Shown piece by piece: positions 15,793 to 23,983 of a stretch of DNA of 64,000 nucleotides; the first letter of the stretch is position 1, and each line of letters begins with the position of its first letter. The notes below the pieces were generated by a model, which was not told the DNA's origin, did not search any database, and saw only the letters and a program-made list of their open reading frames with translations. The translations under genes were made by a program, and so were the position numbers. Source of the DNA: JAMCRM01 sp035561075 (GTDB lineage Bacteria; Acidobacteriota; Terriglobia; Bryobacterales; Bryobacteraceae); NCBI GenBank assembly GCA_035561075.1, contig DATMYF010000022.1, forward strand, positions 1 to 64,000, given 5' to 3'.

Positions 15793-18117
15793 GTGAACAA
15801 CCGGAGGACTCCCGAGTCGAAAACTATGAAGCCTTTTCTGCCTGAACCTTTGGAAAACCGATCCCGTATGCTGGAGCCGGGCGGCCCGGCAAGCCAACGG
15901 ACGTGGCGCTCTGTGCGTCCGCAAGAAGAAGACGAGAACAGCACGGCAAGCTACTGGCGCGCACCGTGGCGGGCAAAGTGGCTGGTGGCCGGAATCGCGA
16001 TTGCCGGCGGCCTGGCCGGGCTTCTTCTGGCCCTGCTGCAGACCCCGGTTTACGAGGCACGCACTACCATCGAGTTACAGGCCCTGAACGAGAACTACCT
16101 GAACCTCAAAGATCTGCAGCCTACGACGCTGGCGGACGCTTCCGACGCGTACACCGAGACGCAAATCCAAATTCTTTCCAGCGAGGCGCTGGGGGCGCGG
16201 ACCAGGGCGCAGATTACGCAACAGCTCAACGGCGAGCAGTTTGTGACGCCTCCGGCAGTGCCGGGCGGCGCCTGGCGAAACGCACTGGCCCGAGGCTCAC
16301 GGCCGGAGCCGCTGCCCAACGCGTTGGGCGCTATCGCGAACACCCTCAAGGTGCGCGGATCGGGGTTGAGCCGGGTAATCGAGATTTCGTGCACCTCCCC
16401 GCATCCTCAACTGGCGACGGCTTACGCCAACACATTGGTGCGGGAGTTCATGGAGCAGACTCTGGAGACACGTTGGAACTCCGCCCAGCGCACGGGCGAG
16501 TGGCTCACCGGCAAGCTGGGCGATCTGAAGACACGCTTGCAGGAGGCCGACGCCCGGTTGAACGCGTTCCGCGAATCGGCCGGACTGGTGATCACGTCCG
16601 GCGAAGGCGATGCCCTTTCCGAGCAGAAATTGCGGCGCATCGAAGATGAAATCGCAGTTGCGCGCAGCGACCGCATGAACAAAGAAGCCAAGTACCTGCA
16701 GGCCGTCAACAGTCCGCCTGAGACGCTGCCGGAGGTACTGGACAGCGGTGCACTCCGCGAGTACCAGACAAAGATGGCGGACCTTCGGCGGCAACTCGCC
16801 GAGCTCCAGTCCTACCTTCAGCCGGAGCATCCCAAAGTGGAGCGCCTGCAGGTGCAGCTAGCCGAGCTCAATGCGTCGTACACGCGAGAGCGGGAACACA
16901 TTCTCAGCCGCATTCGCAATGAGTATGAGACGGCGAAGCGGCGCGAGAGCATGCTGGATGGCGCGGGCGTCTCGCTGAGCAGGGTGGCGGCGCAACAGGC
17001 TGCCAAGGCAAGCCAGTACAACGTCCTGAAACGCGAAGCGGACAATACGCGACAGTTGTATGAGTCGATGCTGCAGAAGGTGAAGGAAGCCGGGGTGACA
17101 GCGGCGATCCCGGCGAGCAATATCCGGGTGATCGATGCCGCAGCGGTGCCGAGCCGGCCTGCGAAACCGGATATCAGGCTCAACATGGTACTGGGACTGT
17201 GCGGCGGGTTGTTCCTGGGGGTGATGGTCAGTTTCGCGCGGGAGCGCCGGGACCGCAGCCTGCGGGCGCCTGGCGAGGCATCGTCCTACCTACACCTGCC
17301 GGAGCTCGGATTCATCCCGTCGGCACGGCGCGACCCGATCATGGTCAATGGGGCGAAGTCTCCGTCGAGTCTATTGCTCGGTATGAGCAATGGACAAAAC
17401 CACTCGGTCGAGCTGGCCGTATGGGACCGGCGCTACTCGCTAATGGCTGAAGCGTACCGGGCGACCCTAAGTTCGATCCTGATACCCAGGGCCGATGGCG
17501 AAGCCCGCACAGTAGTGTTCGCCAGCGCCCTTCCCCAGGAAGGCAAGACTACGACAGTGAGCAACATTGGGCTGGCGGTGGCCGAAGCCAGAAAACGCGT
17601 CCTGATCATAGACGGCGACCTGCGCGCTCCCCGCCTGCACAACATCTTCGCGGTCCCGAATACCACCGGACTGAGCGACCTGCTGCGCTCGGAAGTCAGC
17701 CTGGCGGCGATGTCGCTCGATGAGTTGACGGTAGCTACGAAGATGCCGAACCTCTTCGTGCTGCCCGCCGGCCCGAAGTCGCCGGACGCACCCAGCCTGC
17801 TGCACTCCGGCCGAATGGCGGAACTACTGGAGCGCCTGCGAGGGGAATTCGACGTCATCCTGATCGACACTCCGCCGGTGCTGCAGATTTGCGATGCGCG
17901 GCTGTTGGCGCGGGATGCGGACGCGGTGGTGCTGGTATGCCGCGCCGGGCGCACGGCCAAGGAGCACATCAGCATGGCGGCCGATCGCTTTATCGAAGAC
18001 GGCCTGCCTGTAGTTGGCGTAGTACTCAACGACTGGGATCCGAAGAACGATACAGCCTACGGCTCCGCATATTACGGCTACCGCCGTTACGCGGGCAGCT
18101 ATCAGGGCAATGAATAA
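15793..18117 (+). CDS. Wzc-like polysaccharide copolymerase / bacterial tyrosine autokinase
   Basis: 774 residues from GTG at 15793. A Wzz-type chain-length domain has transmembrane helices near 58-78 and 460-480 flanking a long coiled-coil periplasmic region (16500-17050). The cytoplasmic BY-kinase follows: Walker A about 578-587 (Lys585), Walker A' LIIDGD at 604-609 and Walker B VILID at 688-692. The tail holds six tyrosines within the last 20 residues (TAYGSAYYGYRRYAGSY), the usual autophosphorylation cluster. It sets polymer length and gates export with the Wza-like protein upstream. An 8-nt overlap with the next gene couples translation. Confidence 0.94.
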   Translation: MNNRRTPESKTMKPFLPEPLENRSRMLEPGGPASQRTWRSVRPQEEDENSTASYWRAPWRAKWLVAGIAIAGGLAGLLLALLQTPVYEARTTIELQALNENYLNLKDLQPTTLADASDAYTETQIQILSSEALGARTRAQITQQLNGEQFVTPPAVPGGAWRNALARGSRPEPLPNALGAIANTLKVRGSGLSRVIEISCTSPHPQLATAYANTLVREFMEQTLETRWNSAQRTGEWLTGKLGDLKTRLQEADARLNAFRESAGLVITSGEGDALSEQKLRRIEDEIAVARSDRMNKEAKYLQAVNSPPETLPEVLDSGALREYQTKMADLRRQLAELQSYLQPEHPKVERLQVQLAELNASYTREREHILSRIRNEYETAKRRESMLDGAGVSLSRVAAQQAAKASQYNVLKREADNTRQLYESMLQKVKEAGVTAAIPASNIRVIDAAAVPSRPAKPDIRLNMVLGLCGGLFLGVMVSFARERRDRSLRAPGEASSYLHLPELGFIPSARRDPIMVNGAKSPSSLLLGMSNGQNHSVELAVWDRRYSLMAEAYRATLSSILIPRADGEARTVVFASALPQEGKTTTVSNIGLAVAEARKRVLIIDGDLRAPRLHNIFAVPNTTGLSDLLRSEVSLAAMSLDELTVATKMPNLFVLPAGPKSPDAPSLLHSGRMAELLERLRGEFDVILIDTPPVLQICDARLLARDADAVVLVCRAGRTAKEHISMAADRFIEDGLPVVGVVLNDWDPKNDTAYGSAYYGYRRYAGSYQGNE

Positions 18118-19369
18118 CCGCACAAGGGAATGGCGGCGGCCCACGCAGGCCGTGATCCTCGCCGGGGGGCGCGGCACGCGCATGCGGCCGCTGACCGATA
18201 CGCGGCCAAAGCCGATGATTGAGTTCCACGGCAAGCCGTTCCTGGCATACACCATCGAGATGCTGCGGGAGCAGGGCTTCGACCGCGTGCTGCTGCTGCT
18301 TGGTTATCTGCCGGACGTCATTCAGGACTACTTCGGCGACGGCAGCAAGTGGGGCATAGAAATAAGGTACTCCGTTTCACTACCCGACGATTTGACGGTG
18401 AAGCGAATCCAGCTCGCCCTGGATCAAATCGACGACTGCTTCATGCTGCTCTACTGCGACAACTACTGGCCGCTGCAGATGGATCGTATGTGGGCACGAT
18501 TCGAAGCTTCCGGCGCGCCCGCGATGGTGACGGTGTATGGCAATAAAGACGGGTACTCGCGGGACAGCGTCCGGGTAAATGAAGACGGCTGGGTGACTGT
18601 GTACGATCGCAGCCGGACAGCTCCGCGGCTGCGCGGCGTGGAAATCAGTTACGCCATTCTGACGCGTCCGGTGCTGGAGATGCTGCCCACCGAAGACGCA
18701 CTCTTCGAGGAGGCAATCTATCCGCGGCTGGCGGCGGAGGGGCGGCTGGCGGGGTGGGTATCGGATCATCGCTACTACAGCGTGGGGTCGCTCGAACGGC
18801 TTCCGCTGACAACCGAATTCTTCGCGCGGCGTCCAGCGATTCTGCTGGATCGCGATGGGGTGTTGAACCGCAGGCCGGCGCGGGCCTGCTACGTGCGCCG
18901 GCCCGAGGAATTCGAATGGTTGCCTGGAGCGCTGGACGGCCTGCGGCTGCTGCGCGAGCAGGGGTACCGCGTGATCGTCGCCTCGAACCAAGCGGGCGTG
19001 GCGAGAGGTGCCATGACCGCGGGAGATCTGGATGAGTTGGAGCGGTGCATCCGGAGTCAAGCCGAAGTGGCGGGAGGCGGGATCACCGCCTTCTACGATT
19101 GCACGCACGACTGGGATGCCGGGTGCGAATGCCGAAAGCCTCGTCCGGGGCTCCTGTTCCGCGCGCAGCGGGAACACCACCTGGATTTGACGCGCACGCT
19201 TTATGTAGGGGACGACGAGCGCGACCGGATGGCAGCCGAGGCCGCCGGATGCAGGTTCGCGCAGGTCGATGAAAATCGGTCACTGCTGGACATTATTAAA
19301 GAAGAGATTCACCGCACAGGGGAGATGAATCGTGAACAAACCAAAGAATGTTCTCATAACCGGGCATAA
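18110..19369 (+). CDS. Fusion of heptose-1-phosphate nucleotidyltransferase (HddC-like) and heptose bisphosphate phosphatase (GmhB-like)
   Basis: 419 residues. The N-terminal half (about 12-235) is a sugar nucleotidyltransferase with GGRGTRMRPLTDTRPKPM and the FMLLYCDN metal site. The C-terminal half (about 242-405) is a HAD-IIIA phosphatase with LLDRDGVLN, VASNQAGV and a GmhB-type zinc loop (CTHDWDAGCECRKPRPG). In the GDP-D-glycero-alpha-D-manno-heptose pathway these are the last two steps: removal of the C7 phosphate and transfer of the nucleotide. The kinase HddA is encoded three genes later; the isomerase GmhA is not in the window. The 3' end overlaps the next gene by 38 nt. Confidence 0.9.
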   Translation: MNNRTREWRRPTQAVILAGGRGTRMRPLTDTRPKPMIEFHGKPFLAYTIEMLREQGFDRVLLLLGYLPDVIQDYFGDGSKWGIEIRYSVSLPDDLTVKRIQLALDQIDDCFMLLYCDNYWPLQMDRMWARFEASGAPAMVTVYGNKDGYSRDSVRVNEDGWVTVYDRSRTAPRLRGVEISYAILTRPVLEMLPTEDALFEEAIYPRLAAEGRLAGWVSDHRYYSVGSLERLPLTTEFFARRPAILLDRDGVLNRRPARACYVRRPEEFEWLPGALDGLRLLREQGYRVIVASNQAGVARGAMTAGDLDELERCIRSQAEVAGGGITAFYDCTHDWDAGCECRKPRPGLLFRAQREHHLDLTRTLYVGDDERDRMAAEAAGCRFAQVDENRSLLDIIKEEIHRTGEMNREQTKECSHNRA

Positions 19370-20396
19370 CGGATACGTCGGCTCCGTGATGGCGGCGCGT
19401 TTCGCCAAAGCCGGCCACATCGTGCTCGGGCTCGATACCGAATATTACAGCCAATGCACGCTAAACCAGAATGAGGAAGGCCCGACAAGCATTCTGAAGG
19501 ATATCCGCGACGTGGAGCCGCGCGACCTGGAGGGCGTGGACGCGATTGTTCACCTGGCGGCCCTCAGCAACGACCCGATCGGCAATCTCAACGACGCCTG
19601 GACCGAGGACATTAATTTCCGCGCTTCCGTCCGGCTCGCCGAGGCGGCAAAGGCAGCGGGCGTCTCCCGTTTTTTGTTCTCCTCGTCGTGCATCATGTAC
19701 GGCATGTCCGAAACAGCGGTGGTGAACGAGAATTCGCCGTTAGACCCGCGCACCACATACGCGCGCTCGAAGGTGGAGGCCGAGAGGGCCATTGCCAAAC
19801 TGGCGGACGAGCGATTCTCGCCGACCTTCCTGCGGAACGGCACGATCTACGGTCTGTCGCCGCGGATGCGTTTCGACACCGTGCTCAATAACCTGATGGG
19901 CGCCGCGGTGACATCGGGCGTTGTGACGGTGCACAGCGACGGGCAACCCTGGCGGCCGGTGGTGCACGTCGAAGACGTGGCAAGGGCCTTCCTGACGGTG
20001 CTCGACGCCCCCCGGCAGGTGGTACACAACCAGGCCTTCAATGTAGGCGCGGCGGAGATGAACCAGCAGATCATCCGGCTGGCCGAGATTACAGCGTCCA
20101 TTGTGCCGAACTGCAAGCTGCAAGTGAAACCCGATCCGGGGGCCGACCAGCGCACCTACAAGACCGATTTCACGAAGTTCGCGGTGACGTTCCCGGCGTT
20201 TTCGTTCGCTTATTCGCCGCTGTCCGGTGCGCGCCAACTCTACCAGGCGCTGAAGGGGATCCGATTGACGGCGGAGGAGTTCGCCGACAAGCGGTTTACC
20301 CGGCTCAAGTGGCTGCAGTACCTGCTGGAGAGTGGGCGGGTGAACGGCTCTCTTCGCTGGGCCGAGGTCGCGGTGAGCACGGGAGCGCGCCTGTGA
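19332..20396 (+). CDS. NAD-dependent epimerase/dehydratase (extended SDR), nucleotide-sugar modifying
   Basis: 354 residues from GTG at 19332, inside the 3' end of the fusion gene. The Rossmann motif is GHNGYVGS, DIRDVE follows the third strand, and the catalytic site has SSSCIMYG and YARSK (the YxxxK pair). It acts on a nucleotide-linked sugar in the cytoplasm. Its place between the heptose enzymes and a cupin suggests that it modifies GDP-heptose at C4, C5 or C6, but the exact reaction cannot be read from sequence. A 4-nt overlap (GTGA) links it to the following cupin gene. Confidence 0.88.
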   Translation: MNKPKNVLITGHNGYVGSVMAARFAKAGHIVLGLDTEYYSQCTLNQNEEGPTSILKDIRDVEPRDLEGVDAIVHLAALSNDPIGNLNDAWTEDINFRASVRLAEAAKAAGVSRFLFSSSCIMYGMSETAVVNENSPLDPRTTYARSKVEAERAIAKLADERFSPTFLRNGTIYGLSPRMRFDTVLNNLMGAAVTSGVVTVHSDGQPWRPVVHVEDVARAFLTVLDAPRQVVHNQAFNVGAAEMNQQIIRLAEITASIVPNCKLQVKPDPGADQRTYKTDFTKFAVTFPAFSFAYSPLSGARQLYQALKGIRLTAEEFADKRFTRLKWLQYLLESGRVNGSLRWAEVAVSTGARL

Positions 20397-20842
20397 TCGA
20401 CGGAGTGAAAGTTATCCCGCTCCGGCAGATCGTCGATGAGCGGGGGAAGATCATGCACATGATGAAATGCACCGATCCGCATTTCATCCACTTCGGCGAA
20501 ATCTACTTCTCATGCGCCTGGCCCGGCGTTGTGAAGGCTTGGCACATTCACACGAAGATGACCATCAACAACGCGGTGCTTTCCGGCCGGGCCAAGCTGG
20601 TGATGTACGACTTGCGGGAGAATTCCCCGACCAAGGGTGAACTGCAGGAGGTTTATATGGGCGAGGACAATTACTGCCTCGTCCAGATGCCTCCGGGAAT
20701 CGCCAACGGCTACAAGGCCTACGGCGACAAGATGGTAATTCTGGCAAATTGCGCGACGCATCCCCACGAACCAGAGGAGATGATCCGCATTGACCCATTC
20801 AGTTCGGAGATTCCGTACGACTGGCGATTGAAACAGGGTTAG
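20393..20842 (+). CDS. RmlC-like cupin, putative nucleotide-sugar 3,5-epimerase relative
   Basis: 149 residues from GTG at 20393 (overlapping TGA of the previous gene), shorter than the about 180 of RmlC. The cupin core is visible: FGEIYFSCAWPGVVKAWHIH places the conserved catalytic His of RmlC-type epimerases. The region that in RmlC carries the catalytic Tyr reads ILANCATHPHEPEEM, with no clearly equivalent Tyr, so it may be a single-position epimerase, an isomerase or a non-catalytic relative. Lying between an SDR and heptose kinase, it probably acts on the same nucleotide sugar. Confidence 0.82.
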   Translation: MIDGVKVIPLRQIVDERGKIMHMMKCTDPHFIHFGEIYFSCAWPGVVKAWHIHTKMTINNAVLSGRAKLVMYDLRENSPTKGELQEVYMGEDNYCLVQMPPGIANGYKAYGDKMVILANCATHPHEPEEMIRIDPFSSEIPYDWRLKQG

Positions 20843-20881
20843 CGCCGGCCCGTATGAAGGTTACTTCTGCCAGGAGATTCC

Positions 20882-21955
20882 ATGCTTAAGACGTCGATCG
20901 CGACCGCTTCAACTCAAACGCGAGTAGCTGCTTCCGTGATCTACGAGAACCCGTACGATCCCGGAGTGGTAGTAACCCGGACTCCGCTGCGGGTTAGCTT
21001 CGCGGGTGGCGGCACCGACCTTGAGGACTTCTACGAGCGTGACTTCGGGGCGGTCTTCAGCACGGCCATCGACAAGTTTGTCTATGTCACCGTAAAGCGC
21101 CACAGCGAGCTGTTCCTGGAACCCGTGCGCATCAACTACTCGAAGACGGAGGAAGTAAATACAATCCAGGAGATCGAGAACGACATCGCCCGCGAGGCGC
21201 TGGAGTTCCTCGAAATCGAGCCTCCGATATACGTGAGCACGGTGGCGGATCTGCCGGCATCGACCGGACTGGGCGGCTCCAGTTCCTTCGCGGTGGGGCT
21301 GCTGCACGCGCTGCACGCCTACAAGGGTGAACGCGTCTCCCCCGGGCAACTGGCGGAGGAAGCCAGCCAGATAGAAATCCAGCGCCTGAGGCAGCCGATC
21401 GGGAAACAAGACCAGTATGCGGCCGCTTTCGGCGGCTTAAACCTGTTCCGCTTCCAGCCGGGCGGCGCGGTCACAGTGGAGCCGCAGCGAATCTCGAAGG
21501 CCGGACTGGAAGACCTGTTCCGAAACCTGATGATGTTCTGGACCGGCATGCAACGCAACGCCAGCGCGGTCCTCGAAGGGCAGAAGAAGAATACACCCCA
21601 GAAAATCGAGTGCCTGACCGAGCTTCGCGGCCACGCACTTTCCCTGCAGGCGCTGACGTGCAACGGTAGCGTAGACACGGCTCGTTTCGGCCGGGTCCTC
21701 GACGATTGCTGGCGCATCAAGCGCAGCCTCTCTGAAGGGATCAGCACGAGCCGCATTGACGACTGGTACCAGCGCGGAATGGAAGCGGGCGCGGAAGGCG
21801 GCAAAATTTGTGGTGCGGGCGGTGGCGGCTTTCTGTTGTTCCTGGTAAGACCCGAGCGGCAGGCGGCGGTACGCGCTGCATTGAGCGATCTGCGGCAAGT
21901 GCCGGTGCGTCCGGAAGTACACGGATCGCGTGTATTGCTCCCGTTTCCTCGTTAG
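20882..21955 (+). CDS. hddA: D-glycero-alpha-D-manno-heptose 7-phosphate kinase (HddA-like GHMP kinase)
   Basis: 357 residues from ATG at 20882, preceded by CAGGAG. The GHMP features are RTPLRVSFAGGGTDLEDF near residue 37, the glycine-rich ATP loop LPASTGLGGSSSFAVG and the C-terminal GAGGGGFLLFL. GGTDLxxF with VRINYSKTE is typical of HddA and its close relatives (fucokinase-like kinases are longer). It would phosphorylate C1 of D-glycero-D-manno-heptose 7-phosphate in the cytoplasm, feeding the phosphatase-nucleotidyltransferase fusion. An N-terminal 30-residue extension precedes the domain. Confidence 0.88.
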   Translation: MLKTSIATASTQTRVAASVIYENPYDPGVVVTRTPLRVSFAGGGTDLEDFYERDFGAVFSTAIDKFVYVTVKRHSELFLEPVRINYSKTEEVNTIQEIENDIAREALEFLEIEPPIYVSTVADLPASTGLGGSSSFAVGLLHALHAYKGERVSPGQLAEEASQIEIQRLRQPIGKQDQYAAAFGGLNLFRFQPGGAVTVEPQRISKAGLEDLFRNLMMFWTGMQRNASAVLEGQKKNTPQKIECLTELRGHALSLQALTCNGSVDTARFGRVLDDCWRIKRSLSEGISTSRIDDWYQRGMEAGAEGGKICGAGGGGFLLFLVRPERQAAVRAALSDLRQVPVRPEVHGSRVLLPFPR

Positions 21956-21999
21956 CGGGCTCTCCACAATCCATTGCTTAAGGAGAAACGAATCGAACT

Positions 22000-23253
22000 A
22001 TGTCCGTACATGCCGAAACGAAATCCGCGGCGTGCCTGGTGTGCGGCGGCCGCTCGCTGAGCCTCTTTCTCGACCTGGGTGCGACTGCGCTGGCGAACAA
22101 ATTCCTGAGCTCGGAAGAGCTGGCCTGTCCTGAGCCGACATACCCGTTGCGGGTGGCGTTCTGCCCGGACTGCACACACGTCCAACTGTTGGACCGCGTG
22201 CCCCCGGCGGCCATGTTCGCGAATTACCTGTACGTCTCCTCCGCCTCCGAGACCCTGAAACGTCACTTCGACGAACTCAGCGCGCTGCTCATCGAGCGGG
22301 AGAAACCAGGCCACGGGGATTTGGTTGTCGACATCGGGTGCAACGACGGGACGCTGCTGGCCGCATTCCGGCGCAATGCTCCGGAGGGTGTTCGCACCCT
22401 CGGGGTGGATCCGGCGGAGAACCTCGAGGGCTTCACGCGCGACCTGGGCATTGAGCGCTACACGGGGCTGTTCACGTCCGACTCAGCCAGGAAAATAAGA
22501 GAACGATGGGGGGAAGCAGCGGTGATCACCGCTACCAATACCTTCCCGCACATTCAGGATCTCCACGATTTTGCCGCGGGTATCACGGAACTACTGGCGC
22601 CGAACGGTGTCTTCGTCATCGAGGCGCACTACCTGCCGGATCTGCTGAAGCAGACGGCCTTCGATACCGTCTACCACGAGCATGTTTCGTACTGGGCGCT
22701 GCGGCCGATGATGCGGCTCTTCGAACAGCACGGGCTGCGGGTAATGGACGCGGAGCGGCTGCCGATTCACCACGGGCAGTTGCGGGTGTACGTGAAGCGC
22801 CAGGGTCAAGGCGAGCCGAGCCCAAACGTCGCGGCGCTGCTGGATCGCGAGAGCGCCGAGGGCCTCGACAGACTGGAGACATATCGGGCTTTTGCACAGA
22901 AAGTGGAACGGCTGAAGACGGAACTGCTGGGCAAGCTGGCGGAATTGCAGGCGCAGGGGAAATCGGTGGTGGGCTACGGTGCGCCGGCCAAGGGCACGAC
23001 GCTCCTGAATTACCTGGAACTCGGTCCCGCCAACCTGGCGTATATCGTGGACAAGAGCCGGCTCAAGCAGGGCCTGTTCGTGCCGGGTGTGCGCATCCCG
23101 GTAGTACCCACGGAGAGGCTGCTTGAAGATCGTCCGGACTTCGTACTCCTGCTGGCCTGGAACTTCCAGGAAGAGATCATCGAGCAACAGGTGGAGTACC
23201 GGAAATTGGGCGGGCGCTTCATCACACCGGTCCCGGAAGTGAGGGTGGTCTGA
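22000..23253 (+). CDS. Sugar C-methyltransferase (NovU/TylC3/EvaC family)
   Basis: 417 residues in the three-part arrangement of this family. An N-terminal zinc domain has two CxxC pairs (CLVCGG and CPDC). A SAM-binding domain follows (VDIGCNDGTLL, residues about 107-117), and the C-terminal domain ends with VGYGAPAKGTTLLNYL and an Arg-rich tail. Known relatives add a methyl branch to C3 or C5 of 4-keto nucleotide sugars; HEHVSYW holds the conserved His pair and Tyr of the active site. The position within the heptose block suggests a branched-chain heptose. AAGGAG is present 12 nt before the ATG. Confidence 0.9.
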   Translation: MSVHAETKSAACLVCGGRSLSLFLDLGATALANKFLSSEELACPEPTYPLRVAFCPDCTHVQLLDRVPPAAMFANYLYVSSASETLKRHFDELSALLIEREKPGHGDLVVDIGCNDGTLLAAFRRNAPEGVRTLGVDPAENLEGFTRDLGIERYTGLFTSDSARKIRERWGEAAVITATNTFPHIQDLHDFAAGITELLAPNGVFVIEAHYLPDLLKQTAFDTVYHEHVSYWALRPMMRLFEQHGLRVMDAERLPIHHGQLRVYVKRQGQGEPSPNVAALLDRESAEGLDRLETYRAFAQKVERLKTELLGKLAELQAQGKSVVGYGAPAKGTTLLNYLELGPANLAYIVDKSRLKQGLFVPGVRIPVVPTERLLEDRPDFVLLLAWNFQEEIIEQQVEYRKLGGRFITPVPEVRVV

Positions 23254-23258
23254 GCGGG

Positions 23259-23981
23259 ATGCGGTTCGCCAACCAGACCGCGGTCGTAACGGGTGCCAGC
23301 AGCGGCATCGGGCGGGCAGTTGCACGCGCGATACGCCGGGAAGGCATGTGCGTGGCGCTGGTGGGGCGCAGCCGCGAACGCCTGGAGGAAACTGCGAACG
23401 ACGGCGGCAGCCGGGACGGCGGCTATCGCGTGTACGTTGCGGAGCTGGCCGACGACGCATCAGTCCGCCAGTTGGTGGCGCAGCTCGACCGCGATCTGGA
23501 CGGCATCGACGTTCTGGTGCACAGCGCCGGGGCAATCTCGCTCGGCTCCGTCGAACACGCCACCGTTGAGGAGTTCGACCAGCAGTACCGGGTAAACCTG
23601 CGGGCGCCCTTTCAGATCACACAGGCGCTGCTGCCGAAGCTCAAGCGCTCGCGCGGCCAGGTAATCTTCATTAATTCCACCGCGGGACTGACGGCCAATG
23701 CCAACGCCGCACAGTATTCCGCCACCAAGCATGGATTGAAGGGGCTGGCCGACAGTCTTCGGGACGAGGTCAACGCCGCGGGTGTGCGGGTGATCTCCGT
23801 TTTCCCTGGCCGTGTGGCGACCCCAATGCAGAAAGCGCTTCTGGAAACCGAGGGCGGCGCCTGGAAGCCCGAGCGCCTGATGCAACCGGAAGACCTGGCG
23901 CAGGTCGTGGTGGAGGCACTGGCAGTCCCCCGGACGGCCGAGGTCACGAACGTGACTGTCAGGCCGATGGTGAAGTACTGA
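23259..23981 (+). CDS. Short-chain dehydrogenase/reductase
   Basis: 240 residues with the classical SDR layout: TGASSGIG for the cofactor at residues 11-18, HSAG in the NNAG position, and the active site Ser (INSTAG) with YSATK. The wording VGRSRERL after the second strand suggests NADP(H). It may be the final ketoreductase that fixes the stereochemistry of the sugar made by the preceding enzymes; a fatty-acid or general role cannot be excluded. It starts 5 nt after the methyltransferase stop and ends 2 nt before the next start. Confidence 0.87.
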   Translation: MRFANQTAVVTGASSGIGRAVARAIRREGMCVALVGRSRERLEETANDGGSRDGGYRVYVAELADDASVRQLVAQLDRDLDGIDVLVHSAGAISLGSVEHATVEEFDQQYRVNLRAPFQITQALLPKLKRSRGQVIFINSTAGLTANANAAQYSATKHGLKGLADSLRDEVNAAGVRVISVFPGRVATPMQKALLETEGGAWKPERLMQPEDLAQVVVEALAVPRTAEVTNVTVRPMVKY

Positions 23982-23983
23982 AT

